DNA of 64,000 bases from Diadema setosum (taxonomy: Eukaryota > Echinodermata > Echinoidea > Diadematoida > Diadematidae): assembly GCF_964275005.1 (NCBI RefSeq), contig NC_092689.1:10305879-10369878 (forward strand), given 5' to 3'. Below the pieces are notes generated by a model. That model saw only the letters and a program-made list of their open reading frames with translations. It did no database searches and had not been told where the DNA came from. Made by a program: the position numbers and the translations under genes. Positions 48,646 through 61,479 of this stretch are shown one piece after another. Numbering within the stretch: the first letter of the stretch is position 1; each line of letters begins with the position of its first letter.

Positions 48646-49050
48646 TATCAAGCAAAAAAGTCGAAGAGGTTTAGAATCTATTCCATCTCAGCAAAGTTGA
48701 CATTACGATTAGTACACATTTCATACTGAACTCAATATGTAATTTTACGATTTACAGAATAAAAAACAACCCATAAACGAAATTTGACACACACTCATTC
48801 CAGGGTCAGATTCTTTTAGACTTGAGTTGGACGTAAAACTAATTAATAAATTACTTGTTTGTCTATAGCACATGCATATCAGTCCCACACAGAAATTATG
48901 ATGTGGGACTATTGTCTAAACAAATTACTACAACTTTGACAAGGAAACATTGCTTGCACAGATTTAACGTTGCGTGACAAACTTCCCACAGGTGACAAGC
49001 ACAGCATACAGTAGATTCAGTCTTTTTGGAAATGGTAGATCAAACTTTAC

Positions 49051-49140
49051 CTAAATCTCGACAGATTCACTTGGCAAATATTGGATTCTTCCAGGCAGCA
49101 GCAGAACGCGCGACACGAAATGGACGGACTCCTAATAACG
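49051..49140 (-). other. SSBP1: Probable 5' non-coding exon of SSBP1
   Basis: Reading minus, a CpG-rich block (GTCGCGCGTTCTGCTGCTGC) runs into GAGATTTAG|GTAAAG, a good donor at 49050. Upstream 49140-49180 is also CpG-rich with a CACGTG E-box near 49172. Position about 3.7 kb before the ATG exon with its own acceptor makes this a credible UTR exon and promoter, but no transcript evidence is available. Confidence 0.35.
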
Positions 49141-49189
49141 TTACACGCACGCCGCGTGATCGCTAGCTAGCTGCACGTGTGCAACCAAA

Positions 49190-49218
49190 GAGGTTCTATA
49201 TGTACAGTATATAGAACC
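49190..49218. repeat. Perfect short hairpin
   Basis: GGTTCTATAT and ATATAGAACC are exact complements around GTACAGT. Immediately upstream of the proposed SSBP1 first exon. Confidence 0.8.
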
Positions 49219-49259
49219 TTGTGTGCAATAAATCACTGAAAGCCTCACTCCACAGAGCT

Positions 49260-49477
49260 GTATTTACATAATGCATCACTCTTGCAAAAAGCTTACCATA
49301 GACATTAAAAAAAAATGTACGGAAAGCAAAAGGGTATTATGCGTATCTCTGCTCTGTGAAACAAATTATTTTGTAGGCCTATATTCATATAATATTTTCA
49401 TATGTTAATCATAAATATGATTATGTCACTGCCGAATACAGTACACTGCTACTGTACACGTTGTTAATTACACCGCA

Positions 49478-49553
<76 letters not shown>

Positions 49554-50800
49554 GTTATTATTATCATTATTAATATTATTATCATTTATTCGGCAATTCA
49601 ATATACAATACAAGATGACATGAAATACAAAAAAAAAAAAAAAAAATCGTATTACATGATATGAAAATTGTGGTGGTTCCAGGTGCATGCTGCTGGTTGC
49701 CAGGGGAGGAAAAGGCAAACTTAATCACCGAGGCTCGAGACCTTCCTCCCCGCGACCAGTGCATGCACCCAGAATCAGCTATATCAATGTAAAACAGATA
49801 CAGACATTATCAAATAATACATTATTACACAAAAATGCTCTGAATTCAAACACAAATATGACTAAAATTATAACTGAATATAACCGATGCCCTATCCTGA
49901 CCTGATGGTGTAAGCTCATCCAGCAAAACTGGTGATTTGATATTCTTTCAACAACAACAAAAAACCCAAACAAACAAACAAACAAACAAACAAATGTGTC
50001 ATTGTGATACCATGGCAGCACATTGCCCGAGGATGATCAAAAATATATTCTGCTCATTTTAAAACTCAACATCCCTCCCAAAATCTCTATTCAGAAACCC
50101 AACCAATGGAATGAGCGAAACACCGGTATTTTTTTTTCCTAAGAATATGGTTGCCTTGGCAACACATTGTCTAATACCGGCATGTGACAAAAGTTGCACT
50201 GTCATAGGAAAATAGTCACATAATAAATCAAACCTAAACTCAAATACTGTAAACTGAGGGAGTGTTTGATACACAATTAACTACATTTACTATTGGATGC
50301 AAAAAAAAACAACAACAACACACAATTACTATAACAATATATTACTTTGGCACTGAAAAAAAAAAAAACCCAATAACAGTACAGTAGGCCTATGTGGTAA
50401 GTGCCGTAAGTGGGACCCTAAAAATGTCAGCCAAACACCAGGAAATAAAAAAAAAAAAATAAGGAGGGGGAATGACTTTAAAAAACGACATTGCGCAACC
50501 CATGTTCTTGAGTAAAATCATTATCTGAAACAGCGAAACGTAAATACTGCATGTACACTCATGAAGCAAGATGCAGAAATATTTTGCCATACGCAAAAGT
50601 AACACTGGTCCCGGTTATATGATATTAATAATTACGGTATATAAGATGAGGTGATGATGATGTCTTACGACTCACTTGTCTTTCTTCCTTTTTTTTTTCT
50701 TGCTTGCACACAACTATTCAAATATATTGTTCTTTTGCATATAATGTTTAAGTTTAATATATTCAGTTTTTTCTGGAGGATTTCAGTAATATTTTGGTGA
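49260..50800. other. Intergenic with (ATT)n microsatellite
   Basis: (ATT)n at 49481-49585, then A-rich and AAAC-rich tracts (49960-49995, 50300-50460). No gene recognised; long frames here are microsatellite artefacts. Confidence 0.5.
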
Positions 50801-51094
50801 GTGTTCGACCATGGACTAGTAGGTCCATGGTTCGATAAACCCTACGCTCCTCATGAAAGTCTACTTGGACAGAGAGGAGTTTCCCTTGCAGTAGTTTTTA
50901 AGAGACGGACATAAGAATGGAATCAAAGGAGGTATAGGGGAAGGGGAACATGCGGTCACTATCTTCTGTCTATTTATGCGCTGTTTATTTCCTCTAAAAT
51001 TTCACACAACTTGAGGATGCTCATGTGTCCTTGGTAGTAGTTGAGATAGCGGCTTCAGGTTTCATTTTTTTTTCAATTTGTGAATGATGAGAAA

Positions 51095-51421
51095 CCTCTT
51101 CTGAAATATGAAAGAATATACTATAAGACTTTGAATCAAAGTTTATCTGATGAAAAATGGTTCTGGTGATATGGCTGAGATATCTTAAAAAAGTAATCAT
51201 TTTAAAAGGTGGGGCCCACCTTTTATAAGCATCGTTTTGTTATACTTTGTTTGTTTTTTTTGTTTTTTTTTAGATCTCACCCATTTCAAAACCGATTTTC
51301 ATCAAATAATTTCTAATTCCTCATATAGACTAGTATGTTCTTTCATAAGTGGTTTCTTATTATCTCGCAAAAAGTTAAAAGCTGAATCCCCATCACAACC
51401 ATAACTATGCCATCCCTTTAG
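51095..51421. mobile_element. TTAA-family MITE, left-truncated
   Basis: Shares AAAGGTGGGGCCCACCTTTTA in its centre and the right end ACCATAACTATGCCATCCCTTTA with the 36907-37287 family. Left end worn. Confidence 0.7.
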
Positions 51422-51429
51422 TACTATTC

Positions 51430-54200
51430 TAGAGAGCTGATTAAACCCTGGCCATTCCTCATCCAGAACTTGATTGCGATCCCTATTCAAATAGCTCTCG
51501 GTCCGGTTCAGTGCTCCCGCTGAGTATTGCTCCCATGAAATATCTGCCAAACATAAATTCTAACCACAACATAGTCCTAACCCGAACCCTCGCATCAAAA
51601 TAAACCTAAAACCCATAGTACAACCCTAACTCTAAATCTTTGAAGAAAGTAAGATCAGAGCAACTGTCGCAGGATCAATGTCGTGTCACCTTACTTCCTT
51701 CTCGCCTTTTCTATACTTCTCTCTTTCTTTCTCCCCCTCCCCTCTCTCCCCCTTTCTCATCATCATCTCCTCACTTTCCCTTATTCACTACGATATTAAA
51801 TTTATGTAATCTCTCGAAATTCAGAGACGTTTACCAGCAATGATGATAATAAACGTACAGGAGATGATAACGCATGTTTCGTCACGCCGCGGCACACGTG
51901 CATTGCAGGTGGTGGTATATTGTGTTCATCACTCCCTGCTGAAAGGCATAATATAAAAATGAACTTCGACCCCGTTTAAAGCACGTACCTACCATAATGA
52001 CAGTGGAGAGCAAACAAAAGTGAGAAACGGCATGGAAACGGTCATGTTGATGATAATTTGTGTTCGCAGTTGTTTTTGTTTTTGTTTTGTTTTTGTTTTT
52101 GTTTTTTACCACAGTTTTGATGGGACGCATGCGATGTTCACTGACATTTATTTTTACTTTAACAGCCATATATAACGTTATACATAAAGTTCTTATAAGT
52201 TGTTTTGAGTATTTTGAAATCAAAAGAGTACAAATGATTTCTTGGAAAGATTTTGACCGCGACTCATGCCGGCAGACTTTCACTATGTCAGCAATTCAGG
52301 TATCGCACCGTTGCATATACAAGTACATAATTTTCTATCAGAGACATTGTCATGTAGGGGCCTACATAAAAGCAAAGAAACAAACAAACATTTTGAAAAT
52401 GAAAACAGAAATACGTGTATCTAATAATGACACACACACAAAAAAAAAGAATCAGAGAGATCCCTGTTTTGGATGCGTATATAGAAAGGATCCAAGTGAA
52501 CCAACTTAATTGTCAATGATGTCAACTTATATCTTCTGTTTATACACTCCTCATAGAATGGATCCCTTCATAATGGTTGTAGTAGACCAAATTAATTGGT
52601 TTCACCAAGGAGATTTTATAGGCCTATAAAATATCTTTGGGTTTCACCAAACCAATAAAAGATTGTATTGTGAATCTACGCCGAAACAGTTTAATAATCG
52701 TCCCTCTTTACATATATTAATGAGTTAATTTTGAGGAGTTCATCCTCATTATAGCCCAAACTGACATACCTTATCCTATTATTTCTGGCTGTATTTTTGA
52801 TTGTCACAACGCTCAGGGCGGTCCACACAACAATATTTATTATACTAGTCACACACTGATGCTTCACAGATATTTGTACAGAGCATCATTCATGGGATGA
52901 ATACAAATCTTTTTTTTTTTCAAGCATGAAAGGATGAAAAAAATGTCAATGCACATTTTGTGAATAATATTCAGCCATTACACACGACACTCGGAGCAAC
53001 CCAAAGAAAGGCAGTGTCCCGAGGGAGCTATTGTTTATAGCATGCATGGACAGTTATAGATACGACATTGTCATCTCTGTCTGAGCCTGGATCTTTCTAT
53101 GATGGACTATGTTATTATCACTCAAAGTAATAACTTCTTCGTTGTTATAATACCAGGTCCGATTTTCTCAAGCTCGTCCGATCGCCTATAACTTTCAGTA
53201 CTCCGCTCTGCCCATTCATGGTCAATTGTTACTGTGCCATCACGGGAATATGTTATAGTTACTGTCAGTCCTATACTGACTGTATGTAGTTGCAGATTGC
53301 CAAATCGCCATGAAAAGGGGATCTTGCGGTGCAATACCAGAAGATCTTTAAGCCAACGGAGGTGTCATGAGCTTGAGCGTTAAGAATCACTTCGGTAACT
53401 ATTGATAGAACAAATTACCGAATTACCGAAACTATCTTACTTGCTTGCACAAATCGTATGATATCCCCTTTCACACAATGTCATAACACGATCACGCATA
53501 CAGACAACACACAGACAAGCACAGGCAAATATACTCATTATAAATACTTCAGTAGATAAAGCATCAGCGTATCGATTCACTCAAAAACATAATCACAACA
53601 ATACAAATGCTCAAAATTGTGGCTTTGATATAGGTGTAAGTACATCGCGATGTTTTATTCATTTTCATTCATTCATTCATTTGTTTTGTTCATTTCCAAC
53701 AAAAACATATGGATATTTTACAGAAATTGAATACAAAATAACATCACACTACATACGTTTACAAAATATTTTGAGCATATACGGAAATGCTGGAATTGAG
53801 GAGAATCCTATAAAAAGCAGTGTTTTTAGGGTGAATCCCCCACGTAATACAACAGATCATATGACTGATATACTGTTATATATAAAAAGCGGAATTACCG
53901 CCCCCCCCCCCCAAAAAAAAAGGAAAAGAAAAAGAAGTGTGCTGACTTGCAGGAAGAAAACGCAAACGCCGATGGGCGCATTTTCTTTCCCTGACAGCAT
54001 CCATGCATTTTAGCCATTTTGTAATATGTTTGCTTGTTTTTTTGTTTGTTTGTTTGTTTTATTTTATTTGTTTGTTTGTTTGTTTGTTTGTTTGTTTGTT
54101 TTCAAAGTGTGTATAGTGGGGGTGGGGGCACTGTAACTCACTGTTCTTTGTCAAAAGTAAGGGACTTTATAGTCAAAAGCAAGGATGGTGGCTGCAGCGC
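51430..54200. other. Intergenic, no supported gene
   Basis: Contains a degenerate CCCTAA-like stretch (51560-51630), a TTTTTG-rich tract (52068-52107), a C/A homopolymer junction (53899-53920) and (TTTG)n at 54033-54103. A 70-codon minus-strand frame at 53122-53334 has coding-like composition but no recognisable domain; its 3' part resembles a TTATAAC repeat. Confidence 0.4.
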
Positions 54201-54214
54201 CCCATCTATTCTTT

Positions 54215-56818
54215 TTTTTATTTATATGTTTTATTTCGAAGTCACATGAAATCACAATATTTACAAATAATCATCAATCAGCAAAAACGAGAAAAAGAAA
54301 AAAGAAGAAAAAAAGTGACAAGAGCAATTTAGAGATAATATAAAAAGAGAACCACCATGATTCATCAATAAGTAGTAAGGCAAAGCTTCCTCAAAGACCC
54401 CCGTCTCATAGCACACCCAGGGAGAGTGGCTCCCCCCGTGGGATCCCCAGGTCTGAAAGAGGACCATACCCTCTTACTCAACGACAAAAGTCACACCTTA
54501 TCCTACACAATCAAAATTTACTCATCTAATCATCCTTCAAAACTACACATTCTCAACTCATCTCGAGACATCTTTAGCATTGTAATTCAACCACTACATA
54601 AAGCCTAAATCAGACCTGGATATCCCTGACAGGAAAAGATTACATTATAGGCTGTTAAAAAAAAAAAAATAGAGCCAAAATAATTCCAAGACCATTGAGC
54701 AAATAATTCATATCCAAGGCGCGCCAACAAAGCTGGAGAAAACATAAAGGCCAGATAGAGGGCCGGCAAATTCACTAACTACAATGTAGTACTACTTTGT
54801 ATCAGCGACAGATCATGGTGATTCCAATGAGCAAAATACAATGGCATACCAATACACAGTATGAAATAAACTTAATCCAAGGGGTATGAAACAATTTTAA
54901 AGTAACATTTAAACATATCATAAATCAAATCTCCATTTTTTAAAATGTAAAGTAAGCTTATTTCTTTTCTTAGCTAAATAATACTCTGTTTCTTTTTGCT
55001 TCTTAATGAAACTCTTATAAAAATCAACAGGTGGTACTTCATTCCTAAATTTACAAATATAAAGGCAATATTTTACAACTAATACAAGGTATGTTAAAAA
55101 CTGATCTGATAATAAACCAAATAATTTTTCGAAATTGGAGAGCTTAAAATTATTAATGTGGATTTCTATTATGTTTACTACATATCTCCAAATTGGTACA
55201 ACCTTCTCACAATCACAAAACAAATGAACCATAGTCTCTTCCATTTTCCCACAAAATGTACAGTTTGGTGAATCTTTCCTTTTAATTTTACACAAAGAAG
55301 CATTCAAAGCTATGGATTTGTGAAAAAATTTAAAATAAAAAGAGCGTAGCCTAGTATCAATAGTGCAAGTAAAATTAAACTTGTGTACATTATCCCAAAT
55401 GATATCATCAGGGACTGTTATTTGACTTTTCCAATATTCATATCTTTTCTCAGGGACATGTAGCACATTTAATATTTTGTAAGCATGTTTGGGTACTTTT
55501 TTCTGGGCATTCAAAATAGTAACCAAAGAATCACAAATATCTAAATTATTCAATACAGTATCGTCCAACCATCCATTAGGAATATTCCTTAATAAGAAAT
55601 TGAATTTTCTTCTGTCTGTATGGGGATTATCAAAATCTAAAATCAATTCTTCAAATAATTTATGACCAGGGAGGGGTGGGTTCAACAAGTCGGAAATTCC
55701 CAAAACATTTTTTCGTACCAAGTTTCATAATAAAAATACTTTTTTTTGATTTTGAACGAATCAATCTATTAAACCACAGCACTTGACAAGACCCAATCTC
55801 AGAAAATTTAGAATTATAGGATTCTAAAGTGGCATATTCTCTATAAATATACCAAGTACGTAATGACTCAGCCACTTGAGAATTTTGCAAAGATCGCAAA
55901 ATTGTTTCTGGGGCATACGCTTTCCAAAGAATCTTGGGGTCTCTATGAAATTTCTCTAGGGCCAATAATTCAATAGATTTCCAGACAGACTCATAATTTT
56001 CATCTAACAAACATTTAACCCATGTCATTTTTTGAGCAAGTGCAAAAGCCCATGGATCAATCATTTTAAGACCACATTGAATATAGTCATTATACAAACA
56101 TTTTCTTTGAACTCTATCCCTCTATCTCTTAAAAAAGAGACTATTCAAATCATTAAAAAAATTCTGAGGGATTCTTATACTAAGCACAGAAAAAATATTA
56201 ATTAACTGTGGCAAAATAAGGGACTTTATTACGCATACTTTACCAATTAAAGAGAGATTCCTCATCCGCCAGCAGTATATAGTCTGTGCAATTCTTTTTA
56301 ACTTCTCTTTATAATTAAGATCAAATATCAAACCCAAATCCAAAGAAAAATTAACCCCCAAGGATTTAAAGTCAGAGGTTTTCCATGTGATTCCTTGATT
56401 TCTCAAAGGAAAATCTTTACATCCCCTCTTTTACCCAATCCAAAGTGCCCCTGTTTTGGTTAAATTAATCTTACATCCAGAATATCTACCAAACCTATTC
56501 AAAATATCAAACAATACACCAAAACAATCTCTAGTTCCATCTATAAAACATACAGAATCGTCAGCAAATAAAGAAATCTTCACTTCATGTTTATTTATCT
56601 TTATCCCATTCAACTGCTCATTCTGTCTTATTAATAAGGCCATGACCTCAATAACAAACAAAAATAAATATGGAGATATGGGGCAGCCCTGAAAAATACC
56701 TCTTTGCATGGATATACGATTGGTTAAAAAAACATTGTTTAGAACGTAAGACTTCCGTTCATATAATGTCTTTATCAACTCAATAAATTTATCTCCATCT
56801 ATTCTTTTTTTTTGGGGG
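54215..56818 (-). mobile_element. 5'-truncated L1/Tx1-like LINE
   Basis: Minus-strand ORF2 remains in order: RT palm with QGCPISPYLFLFVIEVMALL and SLFADDSVCF (56778-56431); thumb with YKEKLKRIAQ and LSLIGKVCVIKSLILPQLI (56406-56122); connector (56097-55660); and C-terminal domain (55721-54918) with FYFKFFHKSIALN and a CTFCGKMEETMVHLFCDCEKV zinc-knuckle typical of L1/Tx1. Adjacent segments lie in different frames, so at least three frameshifts separate them and the copy is dead. The 5' end stops at a T/G homopolymer at 56806-56822, before the endonuclease. The 3' UTR probably runs to the A-rich tail (minus strand) near 54215; that limit is uncertain. Confidence 0.85.
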
Positions 56819-56824
56819 GGGGGG

Positions 56825-58860
56825 ATCCATGTATAACAATTCTTATTTCGTGATCTTTACATTATGCACGGCATATACCTGTGCCACTCTTTTTTTCGTC
56901 TTCTTCTGTTTACTCCGAACATTTGGCCTGTGGTATATTATACCTCCCTGGTAATACCAATCTCCTCAACTTTACCTGTTCCTATCAAAATATATTTCAA
57001 TTTGCTCGCAATTAGTTGTTGCGACATGGGACAAGTTTCGCGAAAACTTCATGTAGCTCCCTTTGCTATAGGCACGAAATTCAGATATTTTATATACGTT
57101 TTTGACTGATCTTTAATACTTCGTTATAATATCCCATATCAATTTCTGTGCTTCCATTCGATCAGTTCACTTCGAAATCATTCCCCTCCTTGCCTGCCTG
57201 CCTGCCCTCCATTAAAGGCAATGTGGGGAAAATAGATAACACGCCGTGAAGCCCTTTAAGTTATGCATCCTTGTAGGTCGTTGCTGTTGTTTTGTCTTCA
57301 TAGACACTAAACGATCACCCCTTTTCGCCGTTATCAAACAAAGAAAGAGAATTAAATCCACACGGGTTTTTTATGTTGCTTTTTAAGGATGATAAGAGTG
57401 AACTCTGAATGACACTAACCACTAACTGTTCTTGCATATAGCATGCAAAGTGAATGAACACTGTCGCTTACCTGCAGCTGAGCCTCTCTATTCATTCCAA
57501 TTGCAGATTATCAGCCTTTGTGGATACAAGGTGATTTTGAGATGTCCCTTGTTGTTGTTGTTACACGAGGACAAAAAAGGGAGAAACGGTCAATTCGTGA
57601 TCATTGTTTGTTTGTTTTGTTTGTTTGATTTCCGTACACATATTCAATAATATATGTAAACGTATATGAAATACACATACGCACACACACACACATACAC
57701 ACACACACATAACTTTGTTTGTTTGTTTGTTGGTTTTTTTTTAACGCTGCACAAAGAGTACAGATGAACTATAAAGACAAAAGATATACCGAGGGTAATA
57801 TAGACGTGTATCCCATTTCAGTAATGACAATGATTGCCACTTATGGGCTTCAAAAAAATTCACATAGTCATACAGGATGTGATGATAAGATATGAATATT
57901 ACACAAACAAGGCATAATGGCACTTAACAATGATTACAAAACATAATTACACAAATTACATTATTGTTATCAGCTTTGAGGTATGTCATGGGAAGACGTA
58001 TAAGAAAAAAAAAAGGAAATGGTAGAGGGAAATCAGTCCTGTTCTAATCAGATTTCAAAGCTGGGAAAGAGAAAAGTTGTTGTACACCATCGCATATCGA
58101 TCTATACATCTTTTTTTTTTCTTTTTTTTTTCATGTGGTATAATCCTGAAGCACCAATTGCTATAGTAGCTCCATGGTATATGAGCGCCCCAAATGTGTG
58201 ACTGTTGTAGCTTTGTCAAGTTGTGACACACCGTATACTGAGACTAATTACATCCGAAAAGGTTTCGTGTCTATGTTTGTTTGTTTATTCATTTTGGTTT
58301 TTGATTGTTTGTTTGTTTGTTTGTTTTTGTCTGTTTGTTGGCGGCTTTACTTCTCGAAGAAGATACTTTACCATAATGGATGAAATTTTCAGGATATGTG
58401 ACCGTGCATCACCAAGCCAACAAAAAAATTTGCACAACTTCATTTTACGTGAGGACTTTAAAAATGTGAAACAGTTCAGCCAGGTTAATCTTTAGTTTTG
58501 CATATTATCTGAAAGAGCTCTTCTTCTTCTGCTTCATTATTTTAAAGTTTGTGATCATAAAACGAATGGGAGATTGTGTTTTGAGCAGTTTTTCTTGGAC
58601 AGTTTTTTTTTTTGTGTGTGTTTGTGTGTGTATATAGAATAGTGTGACGAAGTATGTCTTAGAGGCCCCTTTTCATTAAAAAAAAAATCCTTTGCACTCT
58701 CTTCACTTACATCTCATATCTTTTGAAAGGCTGATGCTACTGTACTGCCTTTAACGTTTGTATTTAACATGGACAGAATGTGTTGATATAGCATGCTCAA
58801 GTCCAGCTCAGATAATCCTTTCATTGTTGTTGTTATGGTGTTTTACATCCTGTCTTTTTG
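56825..58860. other. Intergenic, microsatellite-rich
   Basis: GTTT-type tracts at 57605-57630, 57715-57735 and 58275-58330, and an AC tract at 57680-57710. No gene recognised. Confidence 0.45.
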
Positions 58861-58868
58861 TCCCATTT

Positions 58869-59053
58869 CAGGGGCGGATCCAGGAATAGGGGTAAAGGGG
58901 AGGCGCCTTTACAAAATTAAAGGGGGCGCACAAGCCCTCCCCCTTTCTCTTTATTTCTTTTGTTTTAACAAAAATAAATAATAGCTTAATAAATAAAGAG
59001 GGGGCGTGCGCCCGGCGCCACCCCCCCCCCCCCCCCCCCGGATCCGCCACTGC
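58869..59053. mobile_element. Palindromic MITE with GGCGGATCC ends
   Basis: CAGGGGCGGATCCAGGAATAG at the left and CCCCCGGATCCGCCACTG at the right, with complementary GGGGGCGCACAAGCCC / GGGGGCGTGCGCCC arms inside. This CAGTGGCGGATCC end type is widespread in animal genomes. Confidence 0.75.
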
Positions 59054-59225
59054 ATTTATTGCACAGCCAACACGGCTTAGTAAGATCATCTTCTTGAAAA
59101 AACTTCGGAGCCTCTTTTCTCAGTACACGCCCTGTATACACACTTTGGAGAGTGAGTGTTTTCTTTCCAATATTTAGATAGGTGAGGAGAGTGTATTTGT
59201 ATCGTGCTGTACATCGTTGTAAAGC

Positions 59226-59857
59226 TTAAAGGGATGGTACAGTATTGGTGGAGATGAGAATTTGGCTTTTAACTTTTTGCGAGATACCAAGAAAACACTT
59301 ATGATATAGTACAGAGCATACCATTTTAAGAGGAATTCAAAGTTTATTTGATGAAAGTCGGGTTTGGAATGACTGAAACATCCAAAAACAAAGAAAAACA
59401 AAGCGATCGTAATAAAGTGTGGTCCCACACTTTATCAGAATCGCTCCTTCTTTTTTTTTTTTTTTTGATATCTCAGCCATTTCAAAACCAATAAATACAT
59501 TTCATCAAATAAACGTTGAATTCCTCACAGAATAATTACATGCGCTTTCATATTTTATAAGAAGTTTCTCATTATCTCACCAAAAAAATGTTAGAAACCT
59601 GAAATTAAGTCTAAACCAAAACTATACGATCCCTTTAGATAGTATTGGTGGAGATGAGAAATGCAATGGGCTTCTAACTTTTTGCGAGAACGCTCTGTTT
59701 GGATATCTTAGCTATATTTCAAACCCAGTTTTCATCAAATAAAATTCCTCAAGGAATTGTATGTTCTTTCAAATTTCATAAAAGGTTTCTCATTATCTCA
59801 CCAAAAATGTTAGAAACCTAAAGATAGGTCTCAACCAAAACTGTACAATCCCTTTAA
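59226..59857. mobile_element. Two fused copies of the TTAA-family MITE
   Basis: The first copy runs TTAAAGGGATGGTACAGTATTGG to AACTATACGATCCCTTTAG (about 59637). A second, internally deleted copy follows directly (AGTATTGGTGGAGATGAG to CCCTTTAA at 59857). The head-to-tail join shares the terminal bases. Confidence 0.85.
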
Positions 59858-60568
59858 TCAGAATCTGCCCTTACCTAAAAATCCATGTCTGGCGACTTTT
59901 TGTTAGTTTTGTAAAGAGGGTCACTTATAGCTCCGTCAAGGTAAGAGGAACAAGTGACATGCTTTCGATGAATTTGAATCAGGCTTATTTTTAAAAGACG
60001 TTTACCACAGTTCATTATGGCGATAATGACCTTATATCATGAACTTCACTTGGCGGAGGTTTGCCCTAGTCCTCGTTATCATTGGTTTAGGCATGAGACA
60101 ATCCGATTCTCAAATACAAGAGGCTCGTCTGGGGGCGTGTCACTAATTACAGTTTCTCTTTCGCCGAAGACCAGGGAAAACAATTGTGTAAAGTCCTTGG
60201 GCAGAAAATCACGGCTGATAATCTGTCCGTTATCTCGTCTGCCTATTTGTCTTTTGTCGGTCAGTCAGTCAGTCAGTAACTCAGTCTACTTTTGTCTGCA
60301 CAAAGTCAGTTTTACTGTCAGTATAATGTCAGTCTCTATTTATTCCTTTGTGTATGTTCCCCCGTAGAGGTAGAGCTATAGCTGCATTGGTTATAAATAA
60401 ATCATCATGGCTGTCAAAGGCTGCATGTTGGTGTCTTGTAGGCCCTACATGGTAGCGCTGTTCCAGTGTCTGTCTGACTGTCAATCGTGTATCCATGTGA
60501 TGGCTTTAAACACTCAAAGTGTATCAATCTGGATTGAGCACGGAAACTTTTATATGTTAGCAGCTATG

Positions 60569-60677
60569 TTGATTGATTTATTGATTACTTGATTGATTGA
60601 TTGATTAATTAAATTGATAATTGATTGATTGAGTGAGTGAGTGATTGATCAAATAATTGATTGACTGACTGACTGAC

Positions 60678-60730
<53 letters not shown>

Positions 60731-60735
60731 CATGA
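60569..60735. repeat. (TTGA)n microsatellite
   Basis: About 35 TTGA/TTGAT units with GACT variants at 60661-60680. It produces a spurious NQSI-repeat frame on the minus strand. Confidence 0.9.
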
Positions 60736-60840
60736 GCTGAGTCAAAAGGGTCTCCCAAGAATAACCAAACTACTGTAGAACTTTCATCACATTGCATGCG
60801 GCCACTCATCCGTTGTTCGTTGTGTTCTTATCGTATCATT

Positions 60841-61475
60841 CTTAAAGAAAAAGTCCACCCAAAATAAATAAAGTCCAAAAGAAAGAAAGAAAAATCCCTA
60901 TAGAGAATGTTCCGAAATGACAAAATCGATGAGAAATAAGGAAAACATGACATTTTGAAATCTCACATTTTTTCGGAAAACATTTCTTGACCTGTCCTTA
61001 TGAATATTCAATTGGGCGAGTGGATGATGTCATGCCATCACAATTTTCCATGTAGGCCCTATGTTATTATTATATAAAATTCAGAAAATTTTTTATTTTA
61101 GCTATAGTACAGGTTTAAAATATATGAATATATATTATATATATATTCCCATACCAAAATATATCAGAGTAGGCATTTGTTCCTTTTCATTTTGGATGGC
61201 ATAAGACAAGTTTGATATTCATGCAGGTACAACATGAGATTTTTGTCATTTCTGTATATGAAATGAATTAGAAATTATGAGAGCATGACATCATCAACTT
61301 GCTGATTTGAATATTCATAGGGACTGTTCAAGAATTTTTTTCCGAAAAAATTGAAATTTCAAAATGTCATTTTAACTTCCTTATATCTTATCCGATTTTG
61401 ATTATTTTTGCACTGTTCTGCAGAGATTATTTTCTTTCTTTTTTAATGAAATTAATGAAATTTTGGGGTGGTTAC
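60841..61475. mobile_element. Long-TIR MITE
   Basis: The left arm (GTCCACCCAAAATAAATAAA...ACATGACATTTTGAAAT...GAATATTCAA...GATGATGTCATGC) has an imperfect complement in the right arm over about 230 bases. The centre is AT-rich (61120-61150). Ends are worn. Confidence 0.7.
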
Positions 61476-61479
61476 ACGA

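Noticed and set aside
49461-49718. Poly-Ile / poly-Asn frames
   Set aside because: Produced by the (ATT)n microsatellite.
53122-53334. 70-codon minus-strand frame with coding-like composition
   Set aside because: No domain; its end overlaps a TTATAACAACGAAG repeat motif seen elsewhere, so probably repeat-derived.
58019-58495. Short plus-strand hydrophobic frames (FVCLFVCF...)
   Set aside because: GTTT microsatellite translation, no start context or domain.
60609-60809. Gln/Ser/Ile-repeat protein on the minus strand
   Set aside because: Direct translation of the (TTGA)n microsatellite.
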